A stretch of DNA of 64,000 bases from Calothrix sp. PCC 7716 (lineage in GTDB: Bacteria > Cyanobacteriota > Cyanobacteriia > Cyanobacteriales > Nostocaceae), in the NCBI RefSeq assembly GCF_019977735.1, contig NZ_AP025018.1, positions 7,444,580 to 7,508,579 of the forward strand, given 5' to 3'. Both the position numbers and the translations under genes were made by a program. Of this stretch, positions 61,387 to 64,000 are shown piece after piece. The notes beneath the pieces are model-generated. The model did not search any database. It was not told the origin of the DNA and saw nothing but the letters and a program-made list of their open reading frames with translations. The first letter of the stretch is position 1. Every line of letters starts with the position of its first letter.

Positions 61387-62139
61387 CTATGCAGCTAAGA
61401 ATTTGCGACTGTCGTAATGGGTGAATTCTGATTCTTGAGGTTGGTTGTAGACCTCTTGAGTCAAATCTTCGCTCTTTAGTATACCTAATCTTAGGGCTTC
61501 GCATACAGCTTTTCCTCTAGTAGGTCTGCGCTTATTTTTGCCGTCTTCTTCAGGTCTGTCAAGCTTACCAATAATGCGATGAGCGTGGGAGCGCACAGTA
61601 CTTATTTCTAGACAGAGTTTATTAGCCATCTCCTCGTATGTCAATCCCCTAGCAAGTAGCTTTAGTACATCTAACTCACGCTTTGTTATTGCTTCTGTAG
61701 GTCCCTCGCTGGTAACTTCCCACATAGCTTCTGCCATTATTGTATGAATGTTTGTGTCAATCCATGATTCACCTCTGTAGGTAGCTCTGACCGCATCGAC
61801 AATTTTACTTTCTGTATTACTCTTGCTGAAAAAGGAAGTTGCCCCCTTTTTAAAGACTTCCTTTATCGCTTTTTTGTCTTCCACTCCAGTAACAACGATA
61901 ATTTTAACTTTATTCAAATAAGCTTTACGAATTTGCTCAATTACCTTTATTCCACTTATATCAGGCAAACCTATATCTATAATCACCACATCTGGCAAAG
62001 TGTTATTAATTATACTTAAAGCTTCTTTCCCTTGTCCGGTTTCGCTGCATACTTCAATGCCTGCACTTTCAAGTACAGCTTTTAATCCAAGTCTGAATAT
62101 AGCGTGGTCTTCTACTAGAACAGTTTTGATAGTTTTCAT
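61387..62139 (-). CDS. NarL/FixJ-family response regulator
   Basis: Receiver domain with acidic pocket E10-D11 (LVEDH), phosphoacceptor D55 in VVIIDIGLPD, T84 and K106 (FFSKSN). The C-terminal LuxR-type HTH reads TKRELDVLKLLARGLTYEEM, ANKLCLEISTVRSHAHRIIG, followed by an unusual linker (RPEEDGKNKRRPTRGKA) and tail. It is divergent from the histidine kinase at 62391 over 251 bp, the natural partner. The 250-residue length exceeds the usual 210-220. Confidence 0.9.
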   Translation of the reverse strand: MKTIKTVLVEDHAIFRLGLKAVLESAGIEVCSETGQGKEALSIINNTLPDVVIIDIGLPDISGIKVIEQIRKAYLNKVKIIVVTGVEDKKAIKEVFKKGATSFFSKSNTESKIVDAVRATYRGESWIDTNIHTIMAEAMWEVTSEGPTEAITKRELDVLKLLARGLTYEEMANKLCLEISTVRSHAHRIIGKLDRPEEDGKNKRRPTRGKAVCEALRLGILKSEDLTQEVYNQPQESEFTHYDSRKFLAA

Positions 62140-62390
62140 ACTTAAATTGATATTATTATGTCGTGATAATACTTATAGCATTCCTTTAAATAAGGCGCTA
62201 CAACTTGATGATATTTACACATAAGCAGTTATTAGCTTGATGATTACTTTACGTTCATGAAAATTAAATCAATAGGGCGAATTTTAAACTTTTAGTTAAG
62301 TATTGTTGATGATGCTGTTTGGTATATTCTCTCTGGTGAATGACTTCTTCATGATGTTTTGATAAAAGCAGTAGCATTTAGTAAACTGCT

Positions 62391-63563
62391 GTGCTTTGTA
62401 AAATATTGGTAATTGGTAAAAGGGGTAATCAGGTTGTTACGAGTGTTGTGGATAGCTTACAGCAGTCAGATTATTTGTTTGTTGTGGAGAGAGCAATACC
62501 TAATGACTTGAAAGATATTGATTTGATACTGGATGTTACTTTGAAGCCAGATGTAATTGGTTATGAGAGTTTGCCAGTAATCAAGGTGGTGCAGTCATTG
62601 GAGTCTGTGGAGTTTTCTGCTGATGACTTTTTACTGTATCCATTTTCTACTTGTGAGCTGCTCAAACGAATTGATTTGTGCTTGAGGCGCCAAAGCAGCA
62701 ATTTACGAAAGCTTCCTCAGTATCTGGAGATGATAGCCCATGACGTGTATCATCCTCTCAAGGCAGTTAACTTCGTTTTAGGGTTGACTAGAACGGGTAG
62801 TTACGGTGATAGCTTAGAGCAGATTAATTTTGCAATAGAAACTTCTTGTTCTACTATTGCCTCAACTTTAGGGGTGCTTGCTGATTTGAAAAGTCAGCTG
62901 AGTCAGCATCAGTATTCAGGGAAAGATGTAGAGTATCTTAATGTTTCTACTGTCTTACGCTCGATTCATACTCAATTCTGTAAAACTGCACTTGCCCAGA
63001 ATATCAATTTTACTTTACTGGTTGACCCTGAAGCGGATGACGTGCGCCTCTATGCGAATGGTAATCATATTTGGCGGATGGTTTGCAATTTGATTGTTAA
63101 CGCCTTCAGGTATACTCCCGCTGGAGGTTTTGTTTCCATCAAGCTTGATGCTCAAAACCGAGGTTTTCTCCGTTTGTCAGTTCAAGACACTGGTGTAGGT
63201 ATGGCACCTTCTCAGTTGCAGCAGTTAAATTTTATCGGGATACAACATTGTGGTAAGGCAATTCTTTCTCCTTCAGATTATCCTTACTCCCAAAACCGTT
63301 CATCTGCTGTGGGTATCAGAAGGCGTACTAGCACTTATAATGGCGCCAATGTAACTTTAACTAGGAAAGACACTACTGACGTTCTTGATCAGAGTGCTGG
63401 TTTGGGTTTACGTACAGTTAAGCAAGTTGCGGATTGTTATCAAGCTAGTGTTCATGTATCTTCTCAAATAGGTGAAGGTACAACATTTAGCGTAATCTTT
63501 AATTTAGAGGCTAATATTAAATGCTATTCTCAGTTTAAACACTTAATTGAGAATACCTTTTAA
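62391..63563 (+). CDS. Histidine kinase with degenerate receiver-like N-terminus
   Basis: Kinase core: phosphoacceptor H117 in IAHDVYHPLKAVNFVLGL, N-box N237 in CNLIVNAFRY, G1 LSVQDTGVGM, G2 GLGLRTVKQVADCY. The N-terminal 95 residues (KILVIGKRGNQVVTSVVDSL, LILDVTLKPDVIGYESLPVI, then FLLYPFSTCELLKRIDLCL) have the layout of a receiver domain but lack the acidic pair and clear phosphoacceptor, so it is a pseudo-receiver. No transmembrane segment. GTG start. Cytoplasmic signal input is likely, but the signal is unknown. Confidence 0.85.
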   Translation: MLCKILVIGKRGNQVVTSVVDSLQQSDYLFVVERAIPNDLKDIDLILDVTLKPDVIGYESLPVIKVVQSLESVEFSADDFLLYPFSTCELLKRIDLCLRRQSSNLRKLPQYLEMIAHDVYHPLKAVNFVLGLTRTGSYGDSLEQINFAIETSCSTIASTLGVLADLKSQLSQHQYSGKDVEYLNVSTVLRSIHTQFCKTALAQNINFTLLVDPEADDVRLYANGNHIWRMVCNLIVNAFRYTPAGGFVSIKLDAQNRGFLRLSVQDTGVGMAPSQLQQLNFIGIQHCGKAILSPSDYPYSQNRSSAVGIRRRTSTYNGANVTLTRKDTTDVLDQSAGLGLRTVKQVADCYQASVHVSSQIGEGTTFSVIFNLEANIKCYSQFKHLIENTF

Positions 63564-63564
63564 A

Positions 63565-63851
63565 ATGGAAAAACCTCAAAAAAAAAGACGCGCTTGGATT
63601 TAGTACTTGACGGCATAGTCGATTTATCCAACCGATTTGATATATCCTGGTTATTCTGTATTTGCTTTAGCTTACAATCAGTTTTTCTAACAATAAATTA
63701 TTTTGTAGGTAATTTTATTAACATTGATTACTTACGACTTATATATTGTGTAAGTATGGCATGGCTTACATTTCCTAAGAACAAGATACCGAGTAAGTTT
63801 ATCTTTATAGTTTGTGGATTTTTATTCGGTATCTTTATGGGAATAGTTTGA
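63565..63851 (+). CDS. Small membrane protein with A9 slippery start
   Basis: Four or so hydrophobic segments (RFDISWLFCICFSLQSVFLT, FVGNFINIDYLRLIYCVSMA, KFIFIVCGFLFGIFMGIV). The natural ATG at 63565 gives MEKPQKKRRAWI-stop, but one extra A in the run of nine A (63578-63586) would join it to the long frame (KKKTRLDLVLDGIV). Otherwise a TTG start at 63594 must be used. Function unknown; directly after the kinase gene. Confidence 0.5.
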
Positions 63852-63867
63852 TATGGTTAATATCTAG

Positions 63868-64000
63868 TTATCCAATTTCATTATCAACAGACTTTACATT
63901 ATCTTGTTGTTGAGTTTGTTGAGTTGTGCGGCGGTTTTGTTCCTCAAATAGGAGCTTAAACCGCTCAAATTCTGCTTGAGTTATATTATTAACTATGATG
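63868..64000 (-). CDS. 3' part of a gene entering from the right edge
   Basis: Open leftward frame to a stop at 63868: NNITQAEFERFKLLFEEQNR then RTTQQTQQQDNVKSVDNEIG. A Gln-rich tail after a coiled-coil-like helix. The start lies outside the window. Not recognised. Confidence 0.55.
   Translation of the reverse strand, partial: IIVNNITQAEFERFKLLFEEQNRRTTQQTQQQDNVKSVDNEIG

Noticed and set aside
1-64000. tRNA or rRNA genes, including an integration-site tRNA
   Set aside because: No cloverleaf-like sequence with a TTCGAATCC-type arm or rRNA segment was recognised; a tRNAscan run would settle this.

Overview
The window looks cyanobacterial, most likely from a filamentous, heterocyst-forming (Nostocales-type) genome. 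Evidence: low GC with strong AT bias between genes; many short hairpin repeats of the kind scattered through Nostoc/Calothrix-like genomes; a XisH-type fragment; DUF1778, AIPR, McrBC and TnpB genes; and a short palindrome used as a genome-wide mark. The usual cyanobacterial mark GCGATCGC was not seen by eye, whereas GGCGCC occurs about 60 times, roughly once per kb. No tRNA, rRNA or CRISPR array was recognised.

Layout. (1) 1-8 kb: ordinary chromosomal-type genes, namely a TldD-like protease, cysteinyl-tRNA synthetase, a His-rich CobW-type metallochaperone GTPase, a GMC oxidoreductase and an SDR dehydrogenase. They are separated by small hairpin and tandem repeats; two genes end inside the same 9-bp repeat. 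(2) 8.4-17.4 kb: an eroded zone. It holds a toxin-antitoxin locus with an internally deleted GNAT toxin, an IS5-like element whose halves now face opposite ways next to a MITE with matching ends, a PadR regulator, pieces of a DUF5131 gene, an HTH pseudogene, and a full-length and a truncated copy of an unrecognised two-repeat protein. (3) 17.6-29.5 kb: a defence-like island with an XRE regulator; a four-gene run GNAT-PIN-PUA-like fusion / ASCH / McrB / McrC; a TPR protein with an amber codon; an AIPR-type nuclease split by one stop; and a two-gene module of a GNAT protein plus a small coiled-coil protein. (4) 30-38.9 kb: a tight run of small membrane proteins, an NlpC/P60-like hydrolase, a GH104-like lysozyme, an FtsK-like C-terminal remnant and a RusA-like nuclease. 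It looks like a DNA-transfer module and is broken by an ISAs1 element. (5) 39-44.8 kb: a small P-loop protein, a TnpB-only IS605-type element with hairpin ends, cysteine-rich and SAP-like membrane proteins, and an orphan HTH protein. (6) 45.2-54 kb: a plasmid-type replication region, with a ParB-like gene, a candidate initiator with C-terminal HTH flanked by related repeats and three 22-bp iterons, a second ParB-like gene, and a 1249-residue zinc-finger/primase-like/helicase protein. (7) 54-64 kb: a second copy of the MITE, a second GNAT/coiled-coil module whose GNAT gene is cut by an IS4-family element with a perfect 9-bp target duplication, two ParA-like ATPases plus a membrane partner, and a divergent response regulator/histidine kinase pair.

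How it fits together. Genes from about 30 kb onward describe the replication, partition and transfer of a large plasmid or integrated plasmid. The left 8 kb looks chromosomal. The simplest reading is an integrated plasmid/ICE with a defence cargo and a decayed boundary zone. A large plasmid carrying housekeeping-type genes is the alternative. Functions for most of the small membrane and HTH proteins are inferred only from context.
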